A stretch of 64,000 nucleotides of DNA from Acidobacteriota bacterium (GCA_963169195.1 CAUJDN010000033.1:1-64000); one strand, 5' to 3'. Positions 1 through 8,214 are shown, counted from the first letter of the stretch. Made by a program: numbers and translations. Notes: generated by a model not told the origin, from the letters alone.

Positions 1-135
1 TGAGAAGTGAGAGGCCGTTCGCACCTCGCTCCTGTCGCTTCAGTTTCCCATCCCCTGCTTCTCACTTCTCACTTCTCACTTCTCACTTCTCACTTCTCAC
101 TTCTCACTTCTCACTTCTCACTTCTCACTTCTCAC
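1..135. repeat. 7-bp tandem array beside rpmI stop, with an inverted partial copy
   Basis: From about 58 to 135 the heptamer CTTCTCA is repeated about eleven times with almost no variation, ending directly at the rpmI stop codon (136-138). Bases 1-12 (TGAGAAGTGAGA) are the reverse complement of part of the array, so the single strand could fold back across the 45-bp unique stretch. No spacers separate the units and the unit is far too short for CRISPR. Function unknown; on the rpmI strand it begins directly after the stop codon, in the rpmI-to-next-gene spacer. Confidence 0.9.
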
Positions 136-330
136 TTACTTGTACGGCAGCATCCGGTTCAGCTTCGGCGCGTCGGCGTCGGCGACCACGGCGGTGCCGC
201 GCATCTGCCGCTTGCTCTTCGTCGTCTTGCTCGTGAGGATGTGGCGCTTGAACGCCGCCGCCCGCACGATCTTGCCGCTGCCCGTCTTCTTGAACCGCTT
301 GGCGGCTCCACGATGTGTCTTCAGCTTCAT
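136..330 (-). CDS. rpmI: 50S ribosomal protein L35
   Basis: This 64-residue, very basic protein is L35 of the large ribosomal subunit. It opens with [20 protein letters not shown], the typical L35 N-terminus, and has the usual length. The ATG overlaps the infC stop as ATGA, so the two are probably translationally coupled. In most bacteria rplT (L20) follows; here the downstream side leaves the window at base 1 after a tandem repeat, so rplT cannot be seen. Identification rests on sequence similarity and on the thrS-infC-rpmI gene order. Confidence 0.96.
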   Translation of the reverse strand: MKLKTHRGAAKRFKKTGSGKIVRAAAFKRHILTSKTTKSKRQMRGTAVVADADAPKLNRMLPYK

Positions 331-926
331 GATCCGCTCTTCACTTCCTCGGCTTCGGGCCGCGCGGCCGTCCTCTTCGGCGATGCGCCCTTCTTCGCGG
401 TGAGGATGGTGTGCATCTGGTTGCCTTCCTGGCGCGGCATGGTCTCCGGCTGCGCCACGTCGACGAGCTCCTCGAGCAGGCGCATCAGGATCCGGTGCCC
501 GATCTCCGGGTGCGCCATCTCCCGCCCGCGGAAGAACACCGTCGCCTTCACCTTGTCGCCGTCCGCCAGGAAGCGCTCGATGTGGTGCTTCTTGAACTGG
601 TAATCGTGCTCGTCCACCTTCGGACGGAACTTGATCTCCTTGACCAGGATGACCTTCTGGTGCTTCTTGGCCTCGCGGCTCCGCTTCTGCTCCTGGTATT
701 GGTACTTGCCGTAGTCCATGATTCGACAGACCGGCGGCACGGCCGTGGGCGAGATTTCCACCAGGTCCAGCCCCTTCTGGCGCGCGAGCGCCAGCGCCTG
801 CGGGGGTGGCATGATGCCCAGCTGCTGTCCGGTATCGTCGATGACACGGATCTCGCGCACGCGGATGCGCTCGTTGATACGAAGCCGGTCGTCCCGGCGG
901 CCCGTGCGATTACGATCGAAGGCGAT
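327..926 (-). CDS. infC: Translation initiation factor IF-3, AUC start
   Basis: IF-3 binds the 30S subunit and checks start-codon pairing. The 199-residue product has the N-domain motif [15 protein letters not shown], the linker [20 protein letters not shown] and the C-domain [14 protein letters not shown]. No ATG, GTG or TTG lies at a sensible place. An ATC at 926-924 follows a GGAGG (936-932) by six bases and gives an N-terminus of normal length. IF-3 genes are known to use rare AUU/AUC/AUA starts, which IF-3 itself represses. A start further upstream would run into thrS, whose stop is only 26 bases away. The gene lies between thrS and rpmI and overlaps rpmI by 4 bases. Confidence 0.93.
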   Translation of the reverse strand: MAFDRNRTGRRDDRLRINERIRVREIRVIDDTGQQLGIMPPPQALALARQKGLDLVEISPTAVPPVCRIMDYGKYQYQEQKRSREAKKHQKVILVKEIKFRPKVDEHDYQFKKHHIERFLADGDKVKATVFFRGREMAHPEIGHRILMRLLEELVDVAQPETMPRQEGNQMHTILTAKKGASPKRTAARPEAEEVKSGS

Positions 927-936
927 AGTGGTCCTC
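924..936 (-). promoter_or_regulatory. Shine-Dalgarno and AUC start of infC
   Basis: Read on the minus strand, GGAGG at 936-932 is followed by a six-base spacer and then ATC at 926-924. This spacing decides the start. A non-AUG start here is the known basis of IF-3 autoregulation in Enterobacteria; that it works the same way here is inference. Confidence 0.8.
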
Positions 937-952
937 CATCCGGCAAAGACTC

Positions 953-2884
953 CTAGGATAACTGCTTCGAGCCCACCTCGGCAAGCGCGTCGGCGAGGAA
1001 CCGGTCCAGCGGCCGGGCGCCCAGGTCGCCTTTCGACCGGCTGCGCACCGCCACCGCCCGGTCCGCCGCCTCCCGGTCGCCCACCACCAGCATGTAGGGC
1101 ACCTTCTGGAGTTGCGCGTCCCGGATCTTCAGGTTCACCTTCTCCTGGCGCTCGTCCACGACGGCCCTCAGGCCCGCCCCCGCCAGCGCGGCCCGGACCT
1201 GCCGGGCATAGTCCAGATGGCGGTCGGCAATGGGCAGCACCGACACCTGGACCGGCGCCAGCCAGAGCGGGAACGCCCCGGCGAAGTGCTCGATGAGGAT
1301 GGCGATGAAACGCTCGAAACTGCCGAAAATGGCGCGGTGGATCACCACCGGGCGGTGCTCGGCATTGTCCGCGCCGACGTATTTCAGGTCGAAGCGCTCG
1401 GGCGCGACGTAGTCCAGCTGGATCGTGCCGCACTGCCACTTCCGGCCGATCGCGTCGGTGATGTCGAAGTCGATCTTCGGCCCGTAGAACGCGCCGTCAC
1501 CCGCGTTGATCGTGTAGGGTTGCCTGGCCTGCTCGAGGGCTTCCTTGAGTGCGGCCTCGGCTCGATCCCACAGCGCAATCTCGCCAATGAACTTCTCCGG
1601 GCGCGTGGACAGCTTCGCCGCGTAATCCAGGCCGAAGTCCGCGTAGATGCCCTGGATCAGCCGCAGCAGCGCCTCCACCTCGCCGGCGATCTGCGATTCC
1701 ATCAGGAAGCAGTGGCCGTCGTCCTGCGAGAACTGGCGCACCCGCGTCAGCCCGCCGAGCACGCCGGACGCCTCGTTGCGGTGCAGCGGCGTCTGCTCGT
1801 GAAAGCGAATCGGCATCTCCCGGTAGCTGTGTTTCTCCGTGGAGTAGAGCAGGTAGTGGCCCGGGCAGTTCATCGCCTTCAAACCCATCGCTTCGCCGTC
1901 GGCCGACTCCACGAGGAACATGTTCTCGCGGTAATGCGACCAGTGCCCCGACAGCTCCCACAGCGCCTTGTTGTAGACGATAGGGGTCTTCACTTCCTGG
2001 TAGCCGGCGGGGAACAGCTTGCCGCGCATGTAGTCGGCCAGGGTGTTGTAGAGCGTCGCCCCCTTGCCCGTCCAGAATCCCGCGCCCGGCGCCCAGGGGT
2101 GGAACGTGAAGAGCCCCAGGTCCCTCCCCAGCCGGCGGTGGTCGCGTCTCTTCGCTTCCTCGATCCGGGCGAGGTGCTCGTCCAGTTCCTTCTGCGAGAA
2201 GAACGCCGTGCCGTAGATCCGCTGCATCGGCTGGTTGCGCGCGTCGCCCTTCCAGTACGCGTTCGACGTCGCCGTCAGCTTGAACGCCTTGAGCCGGCCC
2301 GTGCTGGGAACGTGCGGGCCCACACAGAAATCCACGAAGGTGTCGCGGTCCTTGATCGTGTAGCAGGACACGTGCGACTGGCCCGCCGTTTTCTCTTCGA
2401 TGAGCTGCACCTTGAGGGGCTCGCCGCGTGTGTGGAAGAACGCGATGGCCTCGTCACGCGGCCACATCTGGCGCTCGTAACGGAAGTCACCCGCCGCCAG
2501 TTCCCGCATCCTGGCCTCGATGGCCTCCAGGTCCTCGGGCACGAACGGACGTTCGACCACGAAATCGTAGAAGAAGCCATCCTCGATGGCCGGCCCGATG
2601 CCGCACTGCACCCCCGGGAAGAGTGCCGTGACCGCCGCGGCCATCAGGTGCGCCGTCGAGTGGCGATACAGCTCCAGCGCCTCGGGACTCTTGCTGGTGA
2701 CGATGCGGACCGAGGCGTCGGCGGAGAGGGGGAAGTCCAGGTCCACCATCCGGTCGTCCACCCAGGCCGCGAGCGCCGCCTCGGCCAGGCGCGGCGAGAT
2801 GGCCGCGGCGACGGACCGCACGGGAGATCCGGTCTCCACCTGCTTCTGGGAGCCGTCCGGGAGCGTGACTGTGATGTGCGACAT
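953..2884 (-). CDS. thrS: Threonyl-tRNA synthetase
   Basis: ThrRS charges tRNA-Thr with threonine. The 643-residue protein has the full bacterial layout: an N-terminal TGS domain (from MSHITVTLPDGSQKQVETG), the editing domain with HSTAHLMAAAV (about residues 75-85), and the class II catalytic core with MNCPGHYLLY and the motif-2 stretch RFHEQTPLHRNEASGVLGGL, followed by the anticodon-binding domain. The reading frame stays open further upstream to 3001, but that part overlaps the tRNA gene and has no homology, so the ATG at 2884 is chosen. It is first in a thrS-infC-rpmI operon and may be cotranscribed with the tRNA upstream. Confidence 0.97.
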   Translation of the reverse strand: MSHITVTLPDGSQKQVETGSPVRSVAAAISPRLAEAALAAWVDDRMVDLDFPLSADASVRIVTSKSPEALELYRHSTAHLMAAAVTALFPGVQCGIGPAIEDGFFYDFVVERPFVPEDLEAIEARMRELAAGDFRYERQMWPRDEAIAFFHTRGEPLKVQLIEEKTAGQSHVSCYTIKDRDTFVDFCVGPHVPSTGRLKAFKLTATSNAYWKGDARNQPMQRIYGTAFFSQKELDEHLARIEEAKRRDHRRLGRDLGLFTFHPWAPGAGFWTGKGATLYNTLADYMRGKLFPAGYQEVKTPIVYNKALWELSGHWSHYRENMFLVESADGEAMGLKAMNCPGHYLLYSTEKHSYREMPIRFHEQTPLHRNEASGVLGGLTRVRQFSQDDGHCFLMESQIAGEVEALLRLIQGIYADFGLDYAAKLSTRPEKFIGEIALWDRAEAALKEALEQARQPYTINAGDGAFYGPKIDFDITDAIGRKWQCGTIQLDYVAPERFDLKYVGADNAEHRPVVIHRAIFGSFERFIAILIEHFAGAFPLWLAPVQVSVLPIADRHLDYARQVRAALAGAGLRAVVDERQEKVNLKIRDAQLQKVPYMLVVGDREAADRAVAVRSRSKGDLGARPLDRFLADALAEVGSKQLS

Positions 2885-2956
2885 GGACGTGATGTGGCCC
2901 GCCTTCGCGCGATGTGCTCCGGCGAGGCAGCCTTGCCATGCGCCGGGAGCGAAGGC

Positions 2957-3033
2957 TGGTAGGCACGGGCAGACTCGAACTGCCGACCTCCTGCGTGTCA
3001 AGCAGGCGCTCTAACCAACTGAGCTACGCGCCT
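2957..3033 (-). tRNA. tRNA-Val (anticodon GAC), CCA encoded
   Basis: The 77-base cloverleaf folds cleanly. The acceptor stem pairs 3033-3027 with 2967-2961 (one G-U). The D arm carries GCTCAGTTGGTTAGAGC. The anticodon stem CCTGC/GCAGG closes the loop TTGACAC with anticodon GAC, and the T arm GGCAG TTCGAGT CTGCC is perfect. The 3' CCA is in the DNA (2959-2957). It reads GUC codons, a common valine codon in this G+C-rich genome. It lies just upstream of thrS on the same strand. Confidence 0.96.
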
Positions 3034-3067
3034 ATGCCGTCTGACGGACCGACGTGCCGAGTGCCCA

Positions 3068-3073
3068 AGTATA
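3068..3073 (-). promoter_or_regulatory. -10 element for tRNA-Val
   Basis: TATACT on the minus strand, 34 bases before the mature tRNA 5' end and inside the short gap after the CTP-like gene. No good -35 hexamer is seen. Confidence 0.5.
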
Positions 3074-3083
3074 CCAGACGCGC

Positions 3084-4253
3084 CTACGCTGCCTTCTGGC
3101 CGGTCAGGCTTTCGATGGCCTTCTCGATCATGCCATCGCCGTCCGGTGGGGCCTGGCCGAATTCGAGGACTGGCTGCTCCACGGCGAGATCGGGGACGAG
3201 CCCCTTCTCGTGGAGGGCGCCGCCTCCAGGGAGCAGGTAATAGAGGTGCGTCAGCAGCAGCCCGCTGCCATCGGGCAGCTTCACGAGCTTCTGCCGGGCA
3301 GCCCGCCCCCTGGTGCGCTCGCCGACGATCTGTGCGCGCCGGTTGCCCTGGAGGGCCCCGGCGAACAGCTCCGCGGCGCCCGCCGTTCCGTTGTCGGCGA
3401 GCAGCGCCACCGGCAACGTGATGGCGCCGTCCCCGCTGGCCGTGGCGATGGGCTCCTTCTCCTTCCCGCGGTCCTGCCGAAACGCGAGGGTCCCGCTCGA
3501 CACGAAGAGCCGTGCGGCCGCGAGGCCCGTCTCGACGTCGCCGAACGCGTTGCCGCGCACGTCGATGACCAGCCGCGCGACGCCGGCCTTCTGGAGCGCC
3601 TCGGCCTCGCGCCGGACCTGCTCCGCGGTGTCGCGACCGAACTCCGGGACGCGGAGATAGCCCGTGCCTGGCGCGGCCACCCTTCCCTGGACGGCCAGGA
3701 CCGGCAGCGTTTCGCGCGCGAGCTCGACCTCGTGCGGCTCGGCCGCGTTACCCCGGAGCACGGTGAGGCGGACGGTCGTCCCGGGCTTGCCACCTAGCCG
3801 CCTCATGCCCTCGACGACCGACGTGTCGCGCGTGGACTGCCCGTCGATGGCGCGAATGTAGTCCCCGGGCTGCAGGCCCGCGCGCGCCGCGGGGGACCCG
3901 TCCCGCGCTGCGATGACCCGCAGGTAGTACTGCCGTGTGAGCTCGAGGCCCGTCTGGCCCTCGGCCGGCGCCTCGCCCTTCTCGAACGCCGCCACCTGCT
4001 CGACGTCCAGGTAGGCCGTGTCCGGGTCCAGCCCGTCGGCCAGACCGTGCATGGCCCCGTGCATGACCTTCTCCACGTCCACGTCCTCGACGTAGTTGTT
4101 CGTGATGAGCGTGACGACGTCCTCGAAGATGCGGAGGTGCTGGTAGCTCTCCTCCCGCGCCGCCATGGCCCTGCTCATGACGCCCCCGACCGCCGCGAAC
4201 ACGACGATGGGAATGGACAGGGCGAGCACGATGAGGCGGCCGCGTCGGTTCAT
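3084..4253 (-). CDS. CTP-like (S41) protein lacking catalytic Ser and Lys
   Basis: A 389-residue protein of the C-terminal processing peptidase family: an N-terminal signal anchor (about 4-28), an S41 N-domain, a PDZ domain (about 95-175) and an S41 core. The catalytic motif normally read as GTASASE is here GTAGAAE, with Gly at about residue 292 in place of the nucleophile. The motif normally read as GKG is GRA, with Arg at about 317 in place of the general base. It is therefore predicted to be a non-proteolytic scaffold. The ATG at 4253 overlaps the upstream stop as ATGA behind GGAG; an earlier ATG at 4271 is less likely. It is coupled to the EnvC-like gene, so a shared role in septal or peptidoglycan control is inferred. 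Confidence 0.88.
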   Translation of the reverse strand: MNRRGRLIVLALSIPIVVFAAVGGVMSRAMAAREESYQHLRIFEDVVTLITNNYVEDVDVEKVMHGAMHGLADGLDPDTAYLDVEQVAAFEKGEAPAEGQTGLELTRQYYLRVIAARDGSPAARAGLQPGDYIRAIDGQSTRDTSVVEGMRRLGGKPGTTVRLTVLRGNAAEPHEVELARETLPVLAVQGRVAAPGTGYLRVPEFGRDTAEQVRREAEALQKAGVARLVIDVRGNAFGDVETGLAAARLFVSSGTLAFRQDRGKEKEPIATASGDGAITLPVALLADNGTAGAAELFAGALQGNRRAQIVGERTRGRAARQKLVKLPDGSGLLLTHLYYLLPGGGALHEKGLVPDLAVEQPVLEFGQAPPDGDGMIEKAIESLTGQKAA

Positions 4254-5449
4254 GGTGAACTCCTGAGCCATTGTAGGGGATTGACGGGCCGGCCGTCGAC
4301 GCGCACCTCGAAGTAGAGGGCGGCGTTTCCGGCCGGAGCCAGCCCGGCCAGGCCGACGGCCTCGCCCCTCGCAATCGCCGTGTCGCGGACCACCAGCGCC
4401 TCGCGAAGGTGCCCGTACAACGTGAACGACTGGTGGCCGTGATCGACGATGACCAGCGTGCCGAAGCCGGCGAAGGGGGCCGCATACGCCACGCGCCCGC
4501 CGTGCACGGCCCGGACCCGGGTCCCTTCGTCGGCGGCGATCTCGATGCCGTTTCGGACGATCGACGTGCCGAATCGGCCTTCGCGGCTCGGGCCGAACCG
4601 CGACACGATCCGGCCCCGCACGGGCCAGTCCAGTGCGCCACGGAAGGGCTCGAACGGCAGGTCGGCCGGTGTGTCACCCATGTTGACGACGGCCTGTTGC
4701 AGCGCGGCCTGCGCCTGCTGCAGCTCGGCCACGTACTGCGCGGCCAGGTCGCGGCGCGCATCCAGCGCGTCGATGGCCGCGTTGCGCGCCCGCACCGTCC
4801 TCTCCAGGGCGGCCCGCGCGTCCGAGGCCGTCTGCTGAAGGCGTGCCACCTCGGCACGACGCGTCTCGAGGTCGGCCAGTGCCGTGCGCTCGGCGGCGAG
4901 CGTCCGCCGGTGTGTCTCGACGCGAACGCGATCGAGCGTGGCGACGGCGGCGACGCCGCGCGTCAACCGGCCGAAGGCGCGAGGGTCGTCCGCCGAGAGC
5001 AGGAGGCGCGCGTAGCCTCCGCGCCCTCGCTTGTAGATGGACACGAGTCGCTCGGCCACGCCCGGCGTATTGGCGACGCGCTCGGCCTCGAGGTCTGCCA
5101 CGCGCCGCGCCGCGACATCTCGATCCGCGGTCACCTGGACCAGCCGGGCATCGGCCGAGGCGACCTGCTCCTGGGCGATGGCGCGCGCGAGCGCGAGCGC
5201 GCGCAGGTCGGTGAGGAGCGTTCGGGCCCGGGCCGCCAGCTCGTCGGCTTCCTTCTGGAGGGCCCGGATCCGTTCCGTGGCCCGGGCGGCCAGCGCCTTC
5301 GCCGCGCCGGCGGTGGCCTGGCTCGGGGCGGGAAGCTTCGTCGTCCCGGGCGTCTGCGCGGCCCCGGACTCCTGACTCCCGGCCGGGACTGCCACGCCGG
5401 GTGTGACGATCCAGGCGGCAAGGCCCCACGCGAGAACACGGCGACGCAT
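4250..5449 (-). CDS. EnvC-like murein hydrolase activator (degenerate LytM/M23)
   Basis: 399 residues: signal peptide (from MRRRVLAWGLAAW), long coiled coil (about 45-270), then a LytM domain. All zinc ligands of active M23 enzymes are missing: HxxxD is RNGIE, and the HLHFEVR motif is ALYFEVRVDGRPVNPLQWL, closely like the C-end of EnvC. EnvC-type proteins do not cut peptidoglycan but activate N-acetylmuramyl amidases during cell division, with the coiled coil contacting FtsEX. That role is expected here. The open frame extends to 5620, but the start at 5449 gives the signal peptide and sits 9 bases after TACAAT. It is followed by the CTP-like gene with an ATGA overlap. Confidence 0.88.
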   Translation of the reverse strand: MRRRVLAWGLAAWIVTPGVAVPAGSQESGAAQTPGTTKLPAPSQATAGAAKALAARATERIRALQKEADELAARARTLLTDLRALALARAIAQEQVASADARLVQVTADRDVAARRVADLEAERVANTPGVAERLVSIYKRGRGGYARLLLSADDPRAFGRLTRGVAAVATLDRVRVETHRRTLAAERTALADLETRRAEVARLQQTASDARAALERTVRARNAAIDALDARRDLAAQYVAELQQAQAALQQAVVNMGDTPADLPFEPFRGALDWPVRGRIVSRFGPSREGRFGTSIVRNGIEIAADEGTRVRAVHGGRVAYAAPFAGFGTLVIVDHGHQSFTLYGHLREALVVRDTAIARGEAVGLAGLAPAGNAALYFEVRVDGRPVNPLQWLRSSP

Positions 5450-5458
5450 CCTGGCGCA

Positions 5459-5468
5459 ATTGTAAGAT
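5459..5468. promoter_or_regulatory. Overlapping divergent -10 elements
   Basis: The ten bases ATTGTAAGAT contain TACAAT on the minus strand (5464-5459), nine bases before the EnvC-like ATG, and TAAGAT on the plus strand (5463-5468), six bases before the ATG at 5475. The two -10 boxes share two bases, so polymerase could bind in only one direction at a time. Both transcripts would have almost no leader. Confidence 0.6.
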
Positions 5469-5474
5469 CGGTTG

Positions 5475-5795
5475 ATGCCGACGCCCCCGGAAACCGCCCC
5501 GGTGACCATCTCCCGGGGAGAGCTGCTCTGGTTGACCATCAGTACCTGGATCGGCGGGGTGTTCACACTGACGCTCTTGCCGATGCTCCTCGTGCCGAGG
5601 CTCGGGATCCCGGTCGGCATGGCCCTGTCCTACCTGGTGTTCTTCATCGAGTGGCAGCCGGTACAGCTCATCACGCAGCGCGTGCTGGGGACCAGCCCGA
5701 CCGTGATTCGCATGCTGGCCCTGGTCGCCAGCGCCGCGGCCGTGGCGTTCTACCTGCGCGACGTCCTGGCCGGCGCGGTCGCGGCTCCTTCGTAG
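5475..5795 (+). CDS. Small membrane protein, unknown function
   Basis: 106 residues, not recognised as a named family. Hydrophobic segments at about 16-38, 44-58 and 76-97 suggest three membrane spans. A TTG directly before the ATG gives an alternative start. The ATG lies six bases after TAAGAT, suggesting a leaderless mRNA. It is divergent from the EnvC-like gene, and its 3' end overlaps the converging AlkP-like gene by 46 bp. Nothing else codes in 5475-5749, which supports it as a real gene. Confidence 0.65.
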   Translation: MPTPPETAPVTISRGELLWLTISTWIGGVFTLTLLPMLLVPRLGIPVGMALSYLVFFIEWQPVQLITQRVLGTSPTVIRMLALVASAAAVAFYLRDVLAGAVAAPS

Positions 5796-7768
5796 TTCCG
5801 GGGACTGGCCGTGGCGAGGCGCGATGCGCCTTCGATCTCCGTGTCCGTCCGGCCGAAGTAGCCGAGGATGGTCGGGGCGACATCGAGCACGCTCAGCTCC
5901 GCCGTCGACAGGGGCACCGAGGACAGCCACACGCCGGGCACCGTGCGCTCGTCCACCGACGCGTGCTCCGCACTCCAGCGCTCGCGGTTCCGATCGATGG
6001 CCGCGGCGGCGGCCCCCCCCAGCAGGGTGTCCCAGCTGGTGCGGTAGCCCGGGGCGAAGGTGACGACGAGGTCCGGCGCGCCAGCGGCGTGTGGGCCCGT
6101 GAACAACTCCCGACCCTGGCGCACGCGCGACACGACCCGCCGTCCCGAGAGCGGATCGGTGAGCCCCTCCAGCCCTTCCCGTAGTCGCTGGATCACCGCG
6201 TCGTAGGCCGCCCCTGGCTCGACGGTTCCCCGCGCGTCGCGGCCACGCAGGTTGACGTAGATGTGCCCCGCCCCCATCGCCCGCGCGGTGGTCCGGCTCC
6301 AGTCCACCGTGTCCTCCCACAGCGAGGGATCGGGCAGGGCGGCGAGGGTCACTGGCGGTGGCGGTGCGTGCCACGCGAGCAGTCCCTCGCTGGTCAGCCA
6401 GCGGTTCAGATCCACGACGTGGCGTGCCGTGTACAGCCCGTAGGGGGACACCACCATGAGGTCCACGCCACGGGGCAGTCGCTCGCGAACCTGGCCGACG
6501 AGTTCGTCCAGCCTGAGATACATGCGCTCGATCGTGTCGGCCAGGCTGGGTGCCAACGCCCGGTCATGGGCCGCATGAGCGGGGTCGATGAACCGCCACA
6601 TCAGCCGGCCGGTCGTGTCAAGGGTCTCGATGCCGGCGACGATGAGGTGCCAGTCCGCCGCGTCCACGTGATTGAGCAGGGCCTCCGCGCGATCCGCGAA
6701 CGTCTCCTCCTGGGCGGCGACGAAGAGCGCATCGGGCAGCCATCCGTCCGCCAGCGCCCACCCCGCCTCCGGCCATGCCAGCGTGCGATAGGCGCCGAGG
6801 CGATCGAACAGCCGGGCGGCGGCCGACGCGGGGGCGGAGATGGGGGACGGCGGGGATGCGGGATGCCACTGCACGGGCGACACGTAGAGCCGGACATCGG
6901 TGCCGGCGTGGGCGAGATAGAGCTGCACGAGGCCGCGGACTCGCGTCAGGGCGCCGACGCGTGCGGAGACCTCGACCCATCGGCTGCGCTGCCCCTCGGC
7001 CAGGTACACCGACCCGTCCGCGATCTCCACGTTCGCGGAGCGCGCTTCGGGATTCCACGTCACCGTGAGGGGCAGGTCCACCCGTGCCGGCGCGCGGAGG
7101 CCCACCAGTGTGGTCCGCGCGATGCCGCGCGAGAAGGCGAGTCGCTCGACCCGGCCCCCATAGCGTGTCGGCCCCACCTGGGACGGTGGCACGTCGGAAG
7201 CCAGCCAGGTGTAGCCGGCGCCGAGGCCCCCGCCCCAGTCCGGGAGCGGCGTGCCCGCGATGAGGCTGCCGCGCGGGACGGGCAGCGGCGGGAAGGTTCC
7301 CGGCACGAAGAGGACGCGGGCACGCGCGCCAGCCCTTCCCAGGCTCACCCAGAAGGGCTCGGCGTCCACGACACGCGCGTACGCCGTACCGCCCGACCAC
7401 CATCGCCCGAACCACCGCCGGGACGCGCGCGGCTCGAGCGCAGCCGCTCGTGGCCGGCCCGTGACGGGGTCGGGCGTGATCAGGTCGAACACGCCGTGCC
7501 TGCCCGGGTTGACGCCCGTGGCCAGCGAGGCCCAGGCGGAAGCCGGCTCGGCACCCGGCGTCGACGTCACGCGCGCGATGCCTGAGGTGCGCGCCAGTTC
7601 GGCCAGGTGCGGCGCTCGCCCCTGCCGGATGAGCCGCTCCGTGATCTCGGGGTCCATGCCGTCCACGGCGAGGACGACGAGCCGCCGTGTCGACGGGCCC
7701 GGCGTGGGCGCGCACGCCATCGCGGCCAGCAGGGCGGCAGCCAGGCACAAGCTCCGCACGCCGCGCAT
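5750..7768 (-). CDS. Alkaline-phosphatase-superfamily lipoprotein (type I phosphodiesterase-like)
   Basis: 672 residues. A lipoprotein signal (LLAAMAC, Cys at about 19) is followed by a nucleotide pyrophosphatase/phosphodiesterase fold. VLAVDGMDP (about 32-40) carries the first metal Asp, SAWASLATGVNPGRHGVFD (about 77-95) the nucleophile region with Thr or Ser, and VSPYGLY and DVAPTILGYFG are late motifs. Such enzymes cleave phosphoesters at the envelope; the substrate is unknown. A GTG at 7759 is an alternative start and would sit nine bases after TATAAG, while the ATG at 7768 directly abuts it. It is divergent from ruvX. Confidence 0.8.
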   Translation of the reverse strand: MRGVRSLCLAAALLAAMACAPTPGPSTRRLVVLAVDGMDPEITERLIRQGRAPHLAELARTSGIARVTSTPGAEPASAWASLATGVNPGRHGVFDLITPDPVTGRPRAAALEPRASRRWFGRWWSGGTAYARVVDAEPFWVSLGRAGARARVLFVPGTFPPLPVPRGSLIAGTPLPDWGGGLGAGYTWLASDVPPSQVGPTRYGGRVERLAFSRGIARTTLVGLRAPARVDLPLTVTWNPEARSANVEIADGSVYLAEGQRSRWVEVSARVGALTRVRGLVQLYLAHAGTDVRLYVSPVQWHPASPPSPISAPASAAARLFDRLGAYRTLAWPEAGWALADGWLPDALFVAAQEETFADRAEALLNHVDAADWHLIVAGIETLDTTGRLMWRFIDPAHAAHDRALAPSLADTIERMYLRLDELVGQVRERLPRGVDLMVVSPYGLYTARHVVDLNRWLTSEGLLAWHAPPPPVTLAALPDPSLWEDTVDWSRTTARAMGAGHIYVNLRGRDARGTVEPGAAYDAVIQRLREGLEGLTDPLSGRRVVSRVRQGRELFTGPHAAGAPDLVVTFAPGYRTSWDTLLGGAAAAAIDRNRERWSAEHASVDERTVPGVWLSSVPLSTAELSVLDVAPTILGYFGRTDTEIEGASRLATASPRNYEGAATAPARTSRR

Positions 7769-7776
7769 CTTATACT
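7769..7776. promoter_or_regulatory. Overlapping divergent -10 elements
   Basis: CTTATACT reads TATACT on the plus strand (7771-7776), six bases before the ruvX GTG, and TATAAG on the minus strand (7774-7769), next to the phosphodiesterase start. The shared TATA core implies one direction fires at a time. Confidence 0.6.
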
Positions 7777-7782
7777 GGCGGG

Positions 7783-8214
7783 GTGAGGGCGCTCGGCATC
7801 GACTACGGCGCGCGCCGGATTGGCCTTGCGCTGAGCGATGCCACCGGCACGCTGGCGTCGCCGTGGCGGCTGGTCGAGCGGCCGTCGTCGGACGCGGACA
7901 CGCTGCGGCTGATCGTCGAAATCATCGAGCGACTTCAGCGGGACGACGAAGGGCTCGATGCCGTGGTGGTCGGCTGGCCTCGCCGCCTCGATGGCACGCC
8001 CACGGACCAGACCTCCAGGATCGAGGCATTCGCGCGGGGGCTCGAGACGCGGACGGGCCCGCGCATCGTGCTGCAGGACGAGCGGTTGTCGAGCCACGAA
8101 GCCGAGCAGCGCCTCAGCGAGCGCGGCCACCGCGATTGGCGTGCGCGCAAGAAGAAGCTCGATGCCGCCGCCGCCGCCGTCATCCTGCAGGACTACCTCG
8201 ATCACCGCTCCTGA
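7783..8214 (+). CDS. ruvX: Holliday junction resolvase-like YqgF/RuvX
   Basis: 143 residues of the YqgF/RuvX family, which has an RNase H-like fold and acts in 16S rRNA 5' maturation and possibly on DNA junctions. Visible motifs are LGIDYGARRIGLALSD (first acidic residue), VVVGWPRRLDGT, and LQDERLSSHEAEQRL; the late Asp lies in KKKLDAAAAAVILQDYL. The GTG at 7783 has no Shine-Dalgarno and lies six bases after TATACT, so the transcript should start at or next to this codon. mltG follows after three bases, a common pair. Confidence 0.93.
   Translation: MRALGIDYGARRIGLALSDATGTLASPWRLVERPSSDADTLRLIVEIIERLQRDDEGLDAVVVGWPRRLDGTPTDQTSRIEAFARGLETRTGPRIVLQDERLSSHEAEQRLSERGHRDWRARKKKLDAAAAAVILQDYLDHRS

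Noticed and set aside
1-138. Possible CRISPR array
   Set aside because: Units are 7 bp with no spacers and no cas genes are near; it is a simple tandem repeat. The same applies to 30257-30360 and 44614-44676.
1112-2962. A 616-codon plus-strand frame opposite thrS
   Set aside because: thrS is certain on the minus strand; the antisense product is Arg/Leu/Val-rich shadow sequence without motifs.
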